This document shows positions 37,868 through 49,319 of a stretch of 64,000 nt of DNA, one piece after another. Under the pieces are notes generated by a model that was not told the DNA's origin, did not search any database, and worked only from the letters and a program-made list of their open reading frames with translations. The position numbers were made by a program, and so were the translations under genes. The DNA comes from Arabidopsis thaliana (Eukaryota; Streptophyta; Magnoliopsida; Brassicales; Brassicaceae). Within the stretch, counting starts at the first letter, position 1. Every line of letters begins with the position of its first letter. The stretch lies in contig NC_003074.8 in assembly GCF_000001735.4 (NCBI RefSeq), forward strand, positions 19,599,261 through 19,663,260. The letters are read 5' to 3'.

Positions 37868-37950
37868 GCAGGTTTGCCCGAGAGGTTAAGGGGGAAGACT
37901 TAAGTTCTTCTGCACATAAGTGCGCGTGGGTTCGAACCCCACAGCCTGCA
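37868..37950 (+). tRNA. tRNA-Leu (anticodon TAA)
   Basis: 83-nt gene without intron. The acceptor stem GCAGGTT pairs with AGCCTGC (one G-T wobble), followed by discriminator A. The anticodon arm is GAAGA-CTTAAGT-TCTTC with anticodon TAA. A long variable arm (GCAC-ATAA-GTGC) is typical of leucine tRNAs, and the T arm is GTGGG-TTCGAAC-CCCAC, which contains the B box. A CAA motif lies just upstream (37864-37866), as at plant Pol III start sites. Confidence 0.96.
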
Positions 37951-37968
37951 TTTGTATTTTTTTTTCAT
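37951..37968 (+). terminator. Pol III terminator of the tRNA gene
   Basis: A run of T residues begins a few bases after the mature 3' end of the tRNA, as expected for RNA polymerase III termination. Confidence 0.75.
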
Positions 37969-39048
37969 TTTTCTGAGACAAAACTGAGATGTGTTTTTTT
38001 TCGTCCCCTTAATAAATTTAGTTACCATCAAGGATTTGTGTTCAACATTTAAGAAGTCTTATGAGAGATTTGTATAGAATTTATAAATCCTACATTTTTA
38101 AGAAGTCTCATGAAAACAATTTGTGGATTTGAATTTTTAATGATTTTGGAGGATTTCCTGTATTAAAAATATAGAAATCTAAATCTCATAGTTTAAGGTG
38201 AGATTTGAATAGATTTTACAAAAATCATGAACTTCCCTAAAATCATCAAAATCATTTAAATACTCAATAAAACTCAAATCACTTTAAATTCTAATTTGAA
38301 TACACCCCCCTTAGTGTCTATTAAATTGGAACGAATTTGAGAAACTTAGAAATTAAGTTCATGGTAATCTTTAGATTTTTAACCATTTAGCTCTTTCCAC
38401 GTACAATGTATGCTTTTTTGTTTTCCTTTCTCAAACATAACTGCATCAACTGATTTGTAGAGCTAAAGTAGTGTGTATATACTATCTATAACTTAATTTA
38501 TCCTATGAAGTAGAAGTTGAATAAATTTATAACAAGGTAACGATCAAATGTTTAGAATTAGGATCCCAACCAAGGCCTCTCCATGTAGCAAAACAAAACA
38601 TAACCTAAGGACGAGTAGAATATTTCACGGTCGATATCACTGAAAATCACGTAAGACAAATTGTATAGGTAATGCATTTTGTAAAATCAACTCTTTCATT
38701 TTTTCTGGAAGAAAAACAACTCTTTCATTAATATGATATTTACAATTTAGCAAAAGAAAAAAATGGATAGTTAGAATAATAGACGCATATTTCTTCTCAG
38801 CTATATAGTATTCGAATTGCGTTGAAAAATGAATTGGTTTTTTTTATCATTATTGTCGATTGTCATCAGCCATCACTAAAAATGATTCACCCATAAGCTA
38901 AAAAAAAAACAATATGATACTCAAAACTTGCCCATGTGAAATAGAAAATCTTTAACATCTTACACATCATGACATAAAAGCCTCCAACATGAATAAAATA
39001 GTTAGTATATCTAAACGTCAAGACAAGCGCTCCTGATCGAACCAAGTC
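37969..39048. other. Intergenic region with a possible MITE remnant
   Basis: AT-rich, no gene. At about 38027-38310 the left edge (AAGGATTTGTGTTCAACATT) and the reverse complement of the right edge (AAGGGGGGTGTATTCAAATT) resemble each other, as in a decayed DNA transposon with terminal inverted repeats. I cannot name the family. The remainder is simple AT-rich spacer. Confidence 0.35.
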
Positions 39049-40018
39049 TTAAGCATATACAGGAACAAACCAGAAACTTTTTGAGCAAACGTATCCTTTA
39101 ATGATGTCATCATAAGCGTTGCCAAAAAAAAGAACATCTTTGATTGTGACCCCATGACCAAATATCAACAACTCACCTCCAAGAGAATGTACTCTTTCCC
39201 AGTTACTACTTTCAAAATTCATCTTGAAGATGTAAAACAAGCGTGAGTTTTGTAACCGTTTAATGCTCACAGCGATCAAAACATCCATTGAGTTCGTAAT
39301 CGCAATCCTCGTCTTCCCACCGTATTCCCCAAGTTGGTTATCAAAGCAAAACGGATGGTCACGGTACGGGTTTCCTTGGACGATTTCTTTTGGGAAAGCT
39401 CCAGAGAAATCAAGTCTTGATGTAGCTATCAATTGTATACACATAAAGCTTATCGTCTTTATAAGTCATGTGTGTACAATATATGTCTTCAACATTCCAC
39501 CAATAATCATCTTCATTCTTGTATGTGAACAAACAGTTTTCTTCGGTAATACAAGCTACAACATAATCCTTTGTTCTCTCGTTTATCCAAAAACAAGCCA
39601 AATTTTTGAGAGGAGACGTCAATTTGGTTTGTTTTCCTTTATATGACTTCATTGATGGAAGATTGATCATCTCGCGAGTAAACACGTTCAAAAGATATAA
39701 GAAATCTAAACTAGGATCATTCATCAAGAGCCAACTACTCCAACTAGCCATAACAAAGCTTTTCAATAAATCAAATCCAAGACATTCTACTTCGAAGGAG
39801 AATTCGCGATCTTCACTGTGATGACCCAAAAAAGTACCATCCTCGTCGCGCATAAGTTGCCATGGATACCATATAGGTCGCGTACATGATCTTGAAACTA
39901 AATACCATTGTGAGCAAACGCTCCTCGCTCGATGATAATCCTTAGTCTCTAATCCTTCAAAGATTGATCTCAAAATATCGAAACAAAGGTTGGACCAATC
40001 ACTACGAATTCTAGACAT
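39049..40018 (-). pseudogene. F-box/DUF295-type gene with a frame disruption
   Basis: The first 202 codons (40018 down to 39410) start with an F-box-like region (DWSNLCFDILRSIFEGLETKDYHRARSVCSQWY). A DUF295-type repeat domain follows, ending VYTIDSYIKT and a stop. The next frame continues the family C terminus without a gap (SRLDFSGAFPKEIVQGNPYR ... to 39049). In the family the two parts form one protein, so the sequence has a one-base frame break near 39412-39425, where the reading passes from DSYIK to LDFSG. No GT-AG intron would repair it. It is therefore a probable pseudogene or an allele-specific lesion. F-box genes of this type (SCF ubiquitin ligase adaptors) are numerous and often decay in Arabidopsis. 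Confidence 0.75.
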
Positions 40019-40072
40019 TCTCTCCGTAGTGCCTACGATACCAATGGAAACCTAATTTGTTTTTTTTTTTTG

Positions 40073-40162
40073 GCATCAACCCTCTTTAAAAGCAAATATA
40101 TAAATATCAAAGCCTTAGGAACAAGGCGGTGAAAACAATGTAGGCCCATTAAGGCCCAATAA
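40073..40162. repeat. Promoter direct repeat, copy 1
   Basis: Starts GCATCAACCCT.TTTAAAAGCAAATAT and ends in GGCGGTGAAAACAATGTAGGCCCA with an AAGGCCCAATAA extension. Similar to 40256-40363. It lies between the F-box gene start and PRXIIE and contains site II-like GGCCCA words. Confidence 0.75.
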
Positions 40163-40255
40163 CGGCGTTAGGAAATTCCAAATTATTTTGAAAAAGCTTT
40201 CCGATTTCACGCTCTTTTCCTCTTCCCTCCAATCTCATTGTGTCCACCATTTTTT

Positions 40256-40363
40256 GCATCAACCCTATTTAAAAGCAAATATGTAGATATTAAAGAATGC
40301 GGTGAATAATACAATTTAGGCCCACTAAGGATCAGGCGGTGAAAACAATGTAGGCCCAATAAT
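40256..40363. repeat. Promoter direct repeat, copy 2
   Basis: Second copy of the unit at 40073, about 75 bp before the PRXIIE start. Within it the subunit CGGTGAA..A.ACAAT.TAGGCCCA occurs twice. The copies are offset by about 183 bp. Confidence 0.75.
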
Positions 40364-40438
40364 GACATAGCCTTTCATCTTTCTCTACTCAATCCAAAAC
40401 AAACCTCAAGTCACACACTCTTCACCTAAACAGCATCA

Positions 40439-41143
40439 ATGGCGACTTCTCTCTCCGTTTCTAGATTCATGTCCTCCTCCGCCACCGTTATCTCCGTCGC
40501 TAAGCCGTTACTTTCCCCCACCGTATCCTTCACCGCGCCGCTCTCCTTCACACGCTCTCTCGCTCCTAATCTCTCTCTCAAATTCCGCAACCGCCGCACC
40601 AATTCCGCCTCCGCCACCACCAGATCCTTCGCTACGACACCCGTCACCGCCTCCATTTCCGTCGGAGACAAGCTCCCAGACTCCACTCTCTCCTACCTCG
40701 ATCCATCCACCGGAGACGTCAAAACAGTAACCGTCTCATCCCTAACCGCCGGGAAGAAAACAATCCTATTCGCCGTTCCCGGCGCATTCACACCAACATG
40801 CTCACAAAAACACGTCCCTGGATTCGTATCCAAAGCCGGAGAACTCAGATCTAAAGGCATCGATGTAATCGCATGTATCTCCGTCAACGACGCGTTCGTG
40901 ATGGAAGCGTGGAGGAAAGATCTTGGAATTAACGATGAGGTAATGTTGCTATCCGATGGAAATGGCGAATTCACAGGGAAGCTTGGTGTTGAATTGGATT
41001 TGAGGGATAAGCCTGTGGGACTTGGAGTTAGGTCAAGGAGATATGCGATTTTGGCTGATGATGGTGTTGTGAAAGTTCTGAATCTTGAAGAAGGAGGTGC
41101 TTTTACTAATAGTAGTGCTGAGGATATGCTTAAAGCTCTCTGA
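40439..41143 (+). CDS. PRXIIE: Chloroplast type II peroxiredoxin
   Basis: Thiol peroxidase that reduces hydrogen peroxide, alkyl hydroperoxides and peroxynitrite in plastids, regenerated by glutaredoxin or thioredoxin. Single-exon coding region, 234 residues. About the first 70 residues are Ser/Arg/Pro-rich with few acidic residues, a chloroplast transit peptide. The mature domain begins near [16 protein letters not shown]. The peroxidatic cysteine is C121 in [16 protein letters not shown] and the resolving cysteine is C146 in VIACISVND, the spacing characteristic of atypical 2-Cys type II enzymes. A stop follows AEDMLKAL, the usual family end. The transit peptide region is GC-rich compared with the rest, common for plastid proteins. 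Confidence 0.96.
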   Translation: MATSLSVSRFMSSSATVISVAKPLLSPTVSFTAPLSFTRSLAPNLSLKFRNRRTNSASATTRSFATTPVTASISVGDKLPDSTLSYLDPSTGDVKTVTVSSLTAGKKTILFAVPGAFTPTCSQKHVPGFVSKAGELRSKGIDVIACISVNDAFVMEAWRKDLGINDEVMLLSDGNGEFTGKLGVELDLRDKPVGLGVRSRRYAILADDGVVKVLNLEEGGAFTNSSAEDMLKAL

Positions 41144-42139
41144 TTCTTATGATTTTCTCATCAATTTCGTCTTCTTCTCTGTTTTGAATTTTCTTTACTC
41201 TGTTTTGTGTTGCTGTTTCTTTAAATCTACGAATCATTATCGGATTTGTAATGGAATAATGAAGTTAGAGGTTCTGTTGTTTGTGAACATTTTAGAAAAG
41301 CGTTGTGTTTAGTTTTCGGATGTTACTACTTTTGGTTAATTTTTTCTCTTTTGACTTTTATAATTTTGATTGAGTTTAGGTATTAACCTAACACTTACTG
41401 ATAGTTTGTCACAGTGACAAGTTAATATAAACATGTAATGAAAATTTTCCACTTAAAAATTCATGAAATAGAGCTATTAATTTCTAGAAAAAGTTAACTT
41501 ATCGAAGTCGGGTTCTCTGAAACGTGTTGCTGATCACCGGTCGGTCAGGGATTTGGTCCGGAGTAAGTCTTATGATATGGAGAGGTTTTGACCATAAAAT
41601 CCTCTTGGTAAAACATTAGTAAGATACCAACCCAAAGACCTCTCCAAAAGGCACGTTTTTTTATTATTATACTACTTGACATGATCCTTTTTTTTTCCTC
41701 GGTGCATCTTTGATATGATTATCTTAAGTTTAAGGAGCATAATGAATTACCTTTTCAATTGATCTATGTAGAGTAATGGAGATTGGAGACCAACAAGCAA
41801 CAATCCTGACTTTTGGAAAGGACGTTGGGGTTGGTTGCTAGTTGGATGCCACGTCTACGTGCTAACGTATGCATTGATGCACAAATAGCGAAAAACTTTA
41901 GTTTATATCCTTTTTTTTATAACAAAACAGACAATAAAGCCCAAATGTGGTCAGCTTCACTACTGGATCGGCTATGTCAGTTTACCGAATCAAATCTCCC
42001 ACAATAACGCCAAATTATTCTTAGATATTTTTTTCTTTTTCTTTTGGGTACAAATATCGGATTGCTTTGATGATTTGAAGTGTTCAAGTACACTGTACAC
42101 ATGCATGTAAAGAAAACAAAGAGAAAAGAAGAAAAGAAA
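41144..42139. other. Convergent intergenic region PRXIIE / CYP76G1
   Basis: 3' flanks of both genes. A GC-richer patch around 41515-41590 and a 64-codon open frame near 41.8-42.0 kb have no recognisable similarity. Nothing else is supported. Confidence 0.5.
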
Positions 42140-43999
42140 TTAAGTCCCTCGATAAGGAATTGGAATGGCTTCCAAAGGAACAGCTTTTTTCAATGTTATA
42201 CCAATCCTTTCTCCCATATCCATTTCTTCTGCATTAAGCCCATTTTCTAAAGCCCAATCAAACGATCTCACCATTGACCCAATGGCCAACGGCAAAACCC
42301 GTGATGCCAAAGGCAAAGCTGGACACATCCTTCGACCCGACCCGAACGGCAAGAACTCGTAATCTTGTCCCTTGAAGTCTCGGGCGTCAGGGTCGGATAT
42401 AAATCTCTCGGGTTTGAACATTATCGGGTCGATCCATGTTTTAGGATCGCGTCCGATGGCCCATACATTGACCAAGACTTGTGTTTCCTTGGGGATAGTG
42501 TATTGATCGAAGATGTGACAAGTTGACATGGCTTTGTGTGGGACGAGGAAAGGCAGAGGTGGGTGTAGCCTTAAGGTTTCCATGATAACAGCTGAGAGAT
42601 AGGGAAGGTTTGGTAGGTCTTCTTCTTGGAGCTTTTGGTTCGAGGACTTGAAGTAGGTCCGGAGTTCGGTTTGGAGTTTGGTCAGTGTTCTTGGGTTGTG
42701 TAGAAGCTCCGCTAGTGCCCACTCCAACGTGCTCGTTGTCGTATCCGTTCCAGCCGTAAACATTTCCTATCAATAAACTTTATTAATTTGTACATATGAT
42801 TGTAAGAATGTTGGTAATAATTAATTAAGGTATGCATAACTTACGAAAACAATAACGTTGATATCTCTTGATGAGAAGCTAGAAGGTTCTTCGTCGACTC
42901 CATCGCCACCACGAAACTCCAAAAGAACATCTAAGTAATCTTTCGTCTTCTCGTCGCTCTTTTCTCTCTCCCTAACCTCCGTTCGTTCTCTGATGAACTC
43001 TCCGGCGATCTCAAACGCTTTTTCCACGTGGAATTGCGTTTTTCTCCTGATTCCTTGAGGGTCAAGAAACCTTAGCAACGGGAAGAAATCGGCAACGTTT
43101 GGTTTTCCGGCGAACTCCATCACTTTCCCGGTGTGGTAAAAGAATTCGGATCCTCTTTTTGAATCAGGATCAAGCAAATCTCTCGAGAACATGAGGTTTC
43201 CTATGAGATTAAATGCCATCAAGAAGAAATATCTCCCCACATCGATTGTTTTTGTACCTAATAAGAAATAAATATGTAGAGTTATGATATATATATATAT
43301 ATACTGTTAATATTTATATATATATAATACACATTTTATTTTTTCAAAAAAAAAACACAATTTAATTATAGGTTCAATTAGAATCAACATAAAGAGTCAT
43401 ATTCAGATTAGTATTGTTGATGTGTCACATTCGGATCTAAGCCTACATATAATGCATGTCATAATGTTGTTGATAGTATAATACATACCGTTTTGGCCAC
43501 CTTCCTCGACAAACCGAAGCATCTGATCAACACACCTAGAGCGTACATCACTCATAGCATCAAGACGGCGCGTGACAAAGAACTGAGTGGTGCAAAGCCT
43601 CCGCAGCATCCGCCAATACGCACCATACTGAGCCGTGATGAGCGAGCCGTCACTACTCTTCCCTCCTTTCATCGCCTCGTAAATCTTCCGGCCAGCCAAA
43701 GCTGCGTCATGCTTCTTGAAGATCTCCCGAGCCACTTCACTCGAAGAGATCACAACCGTCAGCATCGACCCGATCCGTAAAGTCATGATTGGCCCGTGAC
43801 GCCGTGAAAGTTTAGTCAATGAGTCGTGTGGCGGTAAACCAGCGAGCTGGAAAATGTTTCCAATCACCGGCCATGGATTTGGTCCCGGAGGTAGTCTCGT
43901 ACGACATCGTTTGGTGTAGAAGAGACATGTAACGTATATGAGGACGGCAATCGATGTAAATAATCCGATTAACTCGTTCTTTGTTAATTGATTAATCAT
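42140..43999 (-). CDS. CYP76G1: Cytochrome P450, CYP76 family
   Basis: ER-anchored monooxygenase; CYP76 enzymes often hydroxylate monoterpenols, but the substrate of this subfamily is not evident from sequence. Three exons (43999-43489, 43257-42845, 42766-42140), GT-AG introns, 516 residues. There is an N-terminal membrane anchor (LIGLFTSIAVLIYVTCLFY), then the proline-rich hinge LPPGPNPWPVIGN. The I-helix oxygen-binding motif is AGTDTTTS at the start of exon 3, followed by the K-helix ETLRLHPPLPFLVPHKA and FKPERF. The heme-binding loop is FLPFGSGRRMCPALPLA with the axial Cys. The residue two after the Cys is Ala where the family signature FxxGxRxCxG has Gly. The start gives a normal-length anchor and no in-frame ATG precedes it closely. 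Confidence 0.93.
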
Positions 44000-46399
44000 T
44001 CTTTTTGTTTTGTTCTGAATATGAGTACAAACGTTTCTACTATATAGGTATCAAGGTTTCGTGTGACCTTTTCCTTTATTCACAAGTTTCGTGTTTCTTA
44101 TAAATTATGAAAATGCTAATAATTCATGATTTTGTCGCTATTATGTTGGGAATCTTTAACGGATATAATCGCTTTAACAAAAAATCTGTTGCAACTTGTA
44201 AGGTCATTATATTGTAAGCCCATTAAAGTATCCGATGATAGTAGTAAGTTTAAGTGGGACAAAATCAGAAGGCCCATTTGATATTCTTGTTGAAACGTAT
44301 GAGCGTTTTTGGTGGATCTGCAGTAGGAATTTGACCATTCCACATATTTTAGAGCACAAAGGTTTAAGTAATTTAAGTATTTAACGACCTTACTTTTGAG
44401 ATATGCTTTTCAAAATGATGGAGGAAACGAAACAATCGACGCATAGAGAAAACCTTACCAGTTACCACAACATCAAAACTTGGGGAAAATATCGACAAGA
44501 ACATTCGAATCGTATCACTTTGCTTTGGAACTCATGAATAACAAAAATATGAAGACCTATTCATATTTTTTGGCTTTCCACTACGAATTAAATTATAAAA
44601 CAATACAAAAGATTCAAAACGATGCACTACACAAACAGTTTTTCAATAGTTTTTACATTCATTCAAAAAAAACTTAAGTATTTAACATACATGTTCTTAA
44701 GCACAAGATTAGCCTATCATATTCATTTTAGTTTGGACCGAAATTTGCCCATATTCCATTATATATATTATTATATATTGGTTTCATTTTCATAAGTATG
44801 GTACATGTTACAGAATACGTATCTCCATTCCAATTTTGTGGAGATCCAACCAATGTATAGATAAGATATGAGAAGAGTCAACGGAAATTTAAATTCTTTT
44901 TTTTTTTAAAAGTAAATGTTTTAGACATGAATTAAAAGAGAAACTAAGTCAGACAGATCTCGACAAAATCACCACAAATTACAGTAGTTACTTATTTGCT
45001 ATATTTAGTAGACTTGGTTTACATATGCTATATTTGGCAAAAGTGTGTAAGCAAATATCAAATTCGAAGCTAAGTCAGAAAGATCTCGAACCAAATTCGC
45101 CGAAGATCACAACAAGTTTTTTTCTATAATTGACTTCATTGTGTGTATATATATATATACAATATATGTATAAGAGTTGTGTATCATATATATGCAAAGT
45201 CTACATAGATATACAATATCTAAAACTATGAAAACATTGTACAAACTAGAAAAAACTATCAACTAAATTTTGATAACTATTTTTTTTTTTTTGAAAAAGA
45301 CTAACTATTTATCTTGTTGAATAGTTTTAGTTTTCAAAAGAAAAATATTCTAGTTTCCCCAAAAAAAAATATTCATTTACAATGCTAATAAAACCAATTA
45401 ACAAAATGTGAGTTCTTTATCCCAAAAAATTTTAGAGTCTAGAGAAGAAAGAAAAAGATAGAATGAAATTCAGAAAGAAAAAAAACTTATAAAAATGTTA
45501 AATAGAAATCAAAAGAGATACCAAGTCAGAGAGATCTCAAATTCGCCGATGATCACGATAATAAGTTTATTAACTATATTTGGCAAAGTTGAGTATACAC
45601 ATACTCACATGTATATATGTATAGGTATAAGAGCTGTGTACACTATATATGCGAAGGAGAGGCAAAAGTGAAGTGAAAATTAAGGTTGTTGTCTTTTATC
45701 CAAAAACAAATATTATTGTCTAACCGTTTTGTTCTTTTTTAAGAATGTTGGTTGTGTTCTATTATTCTTGTTTACAAGTGGTGATTTAAACAGACACACA
45801 TAACAAAAACATAGGAGACTGAAGAAGAATAAGAGAGTATATCTGCAAACAAGAAAAAAGTTTGGTTGCCTGAAGAGGATTCAACAGCTATATGGGGATA
45901 AGAGTGTCTCAGCTTTGATTGCTTCATTTGATTTTGTTTATATTTTTCAGCAAAGACCCTTCTTTCTTCAATTCCCAAAGAATTCTTATTTACAGGTATC
46001 AATTTCTTTACATCTTTTGATCATCATTGTTATATTTTTTCTTCTAAATTGTAATAATTTTGGAATAGAACTGTTTAGTTTTTTAGTCTCTATTGAATTT
46101 AAAAGTAAATGGTACCAAATAGAATGCATTTAAATAAAGAACGAAGAAGATTATTTGGGATTAAAAAAAAAAGTTGTTTTGATTACATATCGTTTGTAAT
46201 GTGTACCCTTTCTATTTGTACACATTACAAAATGTGAAGTATGAACATGTGCGTTCATGAGTGAGATCTACTCTTTGGTTTCTTATTATATGTTACTTAT
46301 GATTTATCTTTATAGGAGTTTGACTTATCCTTGTTGAAATAATTAAAAAAATTGAATGATTTGCTATGTAGGGTGTTTTTGGGTTGTGAAACGTTAGAG
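44000..46399. other. Intergenic region with a three-copy diverged repeat
   Basis: Promoter of CYP76G1 at the left, then about 2 kb of AT-rich DNA. A unit with AAGTCAGA.AGATCTCRA and ATCAC.A.AA recurs at about 44941, 45067 and 45515. A second shared block (TATAAGAG.TGTGTA....TATATATGC.AAG) recurs at about 45166-45200 and 45617-45657. The last part is the presumed leader of the CCCH gene, possibly with an intron (donor CAGGTATC about 45996, acceptor before 46400). No gene is seen. Confidence 0.5.
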
Positions 46400-47702
46400 A
46401 TGAATTTCACAGAAGCTATGAATGTTGTGCACAACAGAATCCATCAACTTGAACCAGAGAATGCATCGAAGATCATAGGTTATCTCTTGTTGATGCAAGA
46501 TCAAAACGACCGTGACATGATACGTCTCGCATTCTGTCCAGATTCGGTGATGCGTTCTATGATCAACTGTGTTAAATGTGAATTGGCTAAAAACTCTCAT
46601 TACAATAACATCCCTTCTTCTGATCACATTCAAATCCGTAAATTCGGATCATTATCCGGTTCATCAAACCAATCTCTTTTGGTTTCTGCCTCTCCTCCTT
46701 CGGTTCTCTCTATGGGAACAAGTTTTTGGGAGAATACAAACGATATGGATTCATCATTGAAAGACAATGTTCAGTACTTCTTGGATTTTGAGGATTCTGT
46801 GACCAGTCCTGAATTCTCAACTAGTTTCTTCTCTCAGAAGAAACAGAGTTTGTCTTTAAGAACTAGTCGAAGATCACTGAGTTTACCAGAGTTTCCTCTC
46901 AAAATCTGCCATTACTTCAACAAAGGATTCTGCAAACACGGCAACAACTGTCGTTATTTCCATGGAAAAATCATACCGTAGAAAGATAGTTTTGCGCAGA
47001 TGTTTAATCCAAAAGACAACAACCTAAGCGACGAAGAGCATGTTGTTTCCCCTGGATCACTTGAGAAGCTAGAAAGAGAGATCATTGAGCTGCTTAAATC
47101 AAGAAGAGGTGCTCCAATTTCCATAGCATTTTTGCCAATGATGTACCACGAGAAGTATGGTAGGAGTCTTCAAGCTGAAGGATATCTCACAGAGTCACAA
47201 AGACATGGCAAAGCTGGTTTTAGCCTCACCAAGCTTCTTGCTCGCTTAAAGAACACCATCCGCCTCATCGACAGGTTAGTTACTTAGTCACGTAACACAT
47301 ATTAACAAATGAATATACGAGGAAGTGTAGTTTATGCATTGTTTTGCTTAATGGTGTTTGAATTGTAGGCCTCATGGACAACATTCAGTTATACTAGCTG
47401 AAGATGTATCAAAGTTTGTGGAATATACGGGAGAGAGAAGCGAACATGGAGCAATCTTAGCTGGTTCAAGGCAGGTTTACTTGACATTTCCGGCAGAGAG
47501 TAGTTTCACTGAACATGACGTTTCAAACTACTTCTCTGAAGTTGGACCAGTGGAAGATGTAAGAATTCCATGTCAACAAAAGAGAATGTATGGATTTGTA
47601 ACTTTTGTTTATATGGAAACCGTCAAACGCATTCTTGCTAAAGCAATCCTCATTTCATATGCGGAGCACGTGTTCTCGTCAAGCCTTACCGAGCATAATT
47701 AG
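46400..47702 (+). pseudogene. CCCH zinc finger / RRM protein gene, disrupted
   Basis: Belongs to the plant family with an N-terminal helical domain, one CCCH finger, an OST-HTH/LOTUS-like segment and an RRM. Visible in order: MNFTEAMNVVHNRIHQLEPE, then the finger CHYFNKGFCKHGNNCRYFH. Then come SLEKLEREIIELLKSRRGAPISIA and HEKYGRSLQAEGYLTESQ, and after an intron (47275-47368) the RRM ([20 protein letters not shown] ... MYGFVTF). Two lesions are seen. A TAG at codon 194 (46979-46981) lies just after the finger while the same frame continues with family sequence. A one-base shift near 47644 throws the end of the RRM (family [16 protein letters not shown]) into another frame. Skipping the TAG by splicing would need an implausible intron of about 20 bases. 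Either a truncated finger protein is made or this is a decaying paralog. Confidence 0.78.
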
Positions 47703-48883
47703 GTTCGAGGAAATTCCAAAAACTGTTATCACATCATCGTCTTTGTCTTTGGGGTTAGACTGTTTGGTCGGATGGCATGGGCCATGGAGTTAGGTTTTTT
47801 AGACTATTTGGTTTATGACAGTGGGTGAGACACAAAACATATATAAAGGATCTGTTTTCAGGTGAGCAAGTTAAGAAACATAAGGTGCATGAGTTATCTC
47901 TTATTGAACGTTTTGATATTTCATTGTATCATATGACAAATCCTTCTAGTTTTACGAACAATGTTAGAAAAATGTATGGGTAGTTTCGCCTACTTAAGAA
48001 AATATCGCCATATCAACGATGAATAGTCTGTATGATCAGAAACTTATGAATGTTGAACACTTATATATTGTACAATGAATAAGAGATGAATAACATTGAA
48101 AACATAATTTTTTCGCTAACAATGAAAGAAATGAATATTCAAAAAAATATTTCATCGTGTCTTGTGAAATGTAGTTAATTCTAAGGTTATAAAACCAAAA
48201 AAAAAAATTGATCTGGAAAATATACCTGAACAAAATAATAGCAAGATTTGTTAATAGAAAGAATTGACAACAATCTGGAAAATTTTATAGCAGTATAAAT
48301 AGATATTAAATCTAACGCGAGCCACCATTTATATTTCATTCTTCTTCTCGTGTTCCATTACACATGCGATACGTAGTTACGTACCAGAAGACATGTATCT
48401 GCCGCGCATTGTGAGCGTTTGGATATCACCTCCTAGCAATTAACACTTTAGCCGACCAAAAGCTTGCACAAGCGCAAAGAGATGCGCGTGGTGATTACTT
48501 TTACCCCTTCTCCACGAAATCAAACTGGTAAATAAAAAATCAACTACGTTAATAAAGATCATCCACGTGGCTACGAGATGTTTACGATTTTAGTCCTTTA
48601 AAATTTAGATTATTGCAGATCTAGTTTTTACGGTTGTACACTTCAATAGTTTTAATTCGTTTCCAGTCCTTACATTCTTTTTAACTTGATTTTAATTTAA
48701 GGTATAATTTGGATTTCATTACCTAATTAAATACTAAAATGAGATATGAGGTTGTTAAATTGTTTTCTGTTTGCTGACAAAAATAAACACCATTTTATAA
48801 AATCTGGATTAAAGTTCAAAATTTAGCAACAACTATAGATGTATTATTTCTATACATATATAACCATGCCATATGTTGAGTAA
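47703..48883. other. Intergenic region
   Basis: 3' flank of the CCCH/RRM gene and AT-rich spacer. A slightly GC-richer patch at 48370-48500 holds no frame. Nothing else is supported. Confidence 0.5.
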
Positions 48884-49319
48884 CTAGGATTTAACCCGCG
48901 GATTACCGCGGACAATCGGTTTATTTGGTTCTTATACTAAATATTTGAATAAATATGATATTTTAAACATATAAATATAAATTTCTAGTGATTAGTGAAA
49001 AATCGTAATATATAATTTGGATATTATTGATTATTGATTTTGTGATTGAATATAGTGTTTTTAAGGATGGAATGTGATTATATTTTGATTTAAAAAATGA
49101 CATAGATTCTTTATTTTTGTTGAACGATTTAGATTAAAGGGAATTAATTTTATTGAACGGTTTAGATTGAATCGGATTATATAAAGTTTAGGAGATTGTT
49201 AAGACCAAATTACCCTTAATGATTTTGAATAGCAAAGAACAAAATTCAAAATTGAAATAAAAATTGAGGCTAAATTAGACAAAATTTTAATTTATATTTC
49301 CCTTTTAATAATAAAGGGA
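48884..49319 (-). mobile_element. Non-autonomous Helitron, both ends present
   Basis: Read on the minus strand, this 436-bp element begins TCCCTTTATTATTAAAAGGG (TC start with a subterminal palindrome). It ends with the perfect hairpin CCGCGG-loop-CCGCGG (48896-48911), then GTTAAATC and CTAG. It sits between host A and T, as Helitrons insert into AT without target duplication. The interior is AT-rich with no coding capacity, as in the ATREP-type families of Arabidopsis; the family was not assigned. No RepHel protein is encoded nearby, so it would have moved in trans. Confidence 0.82.

Noticed and set aside
39263-39646. Plus-strand open frame of 127 codons opposite the F-box gene
   Set aside because: Antisense shadow; the minus strand carries recognisable F-box/DUF295 sequence.
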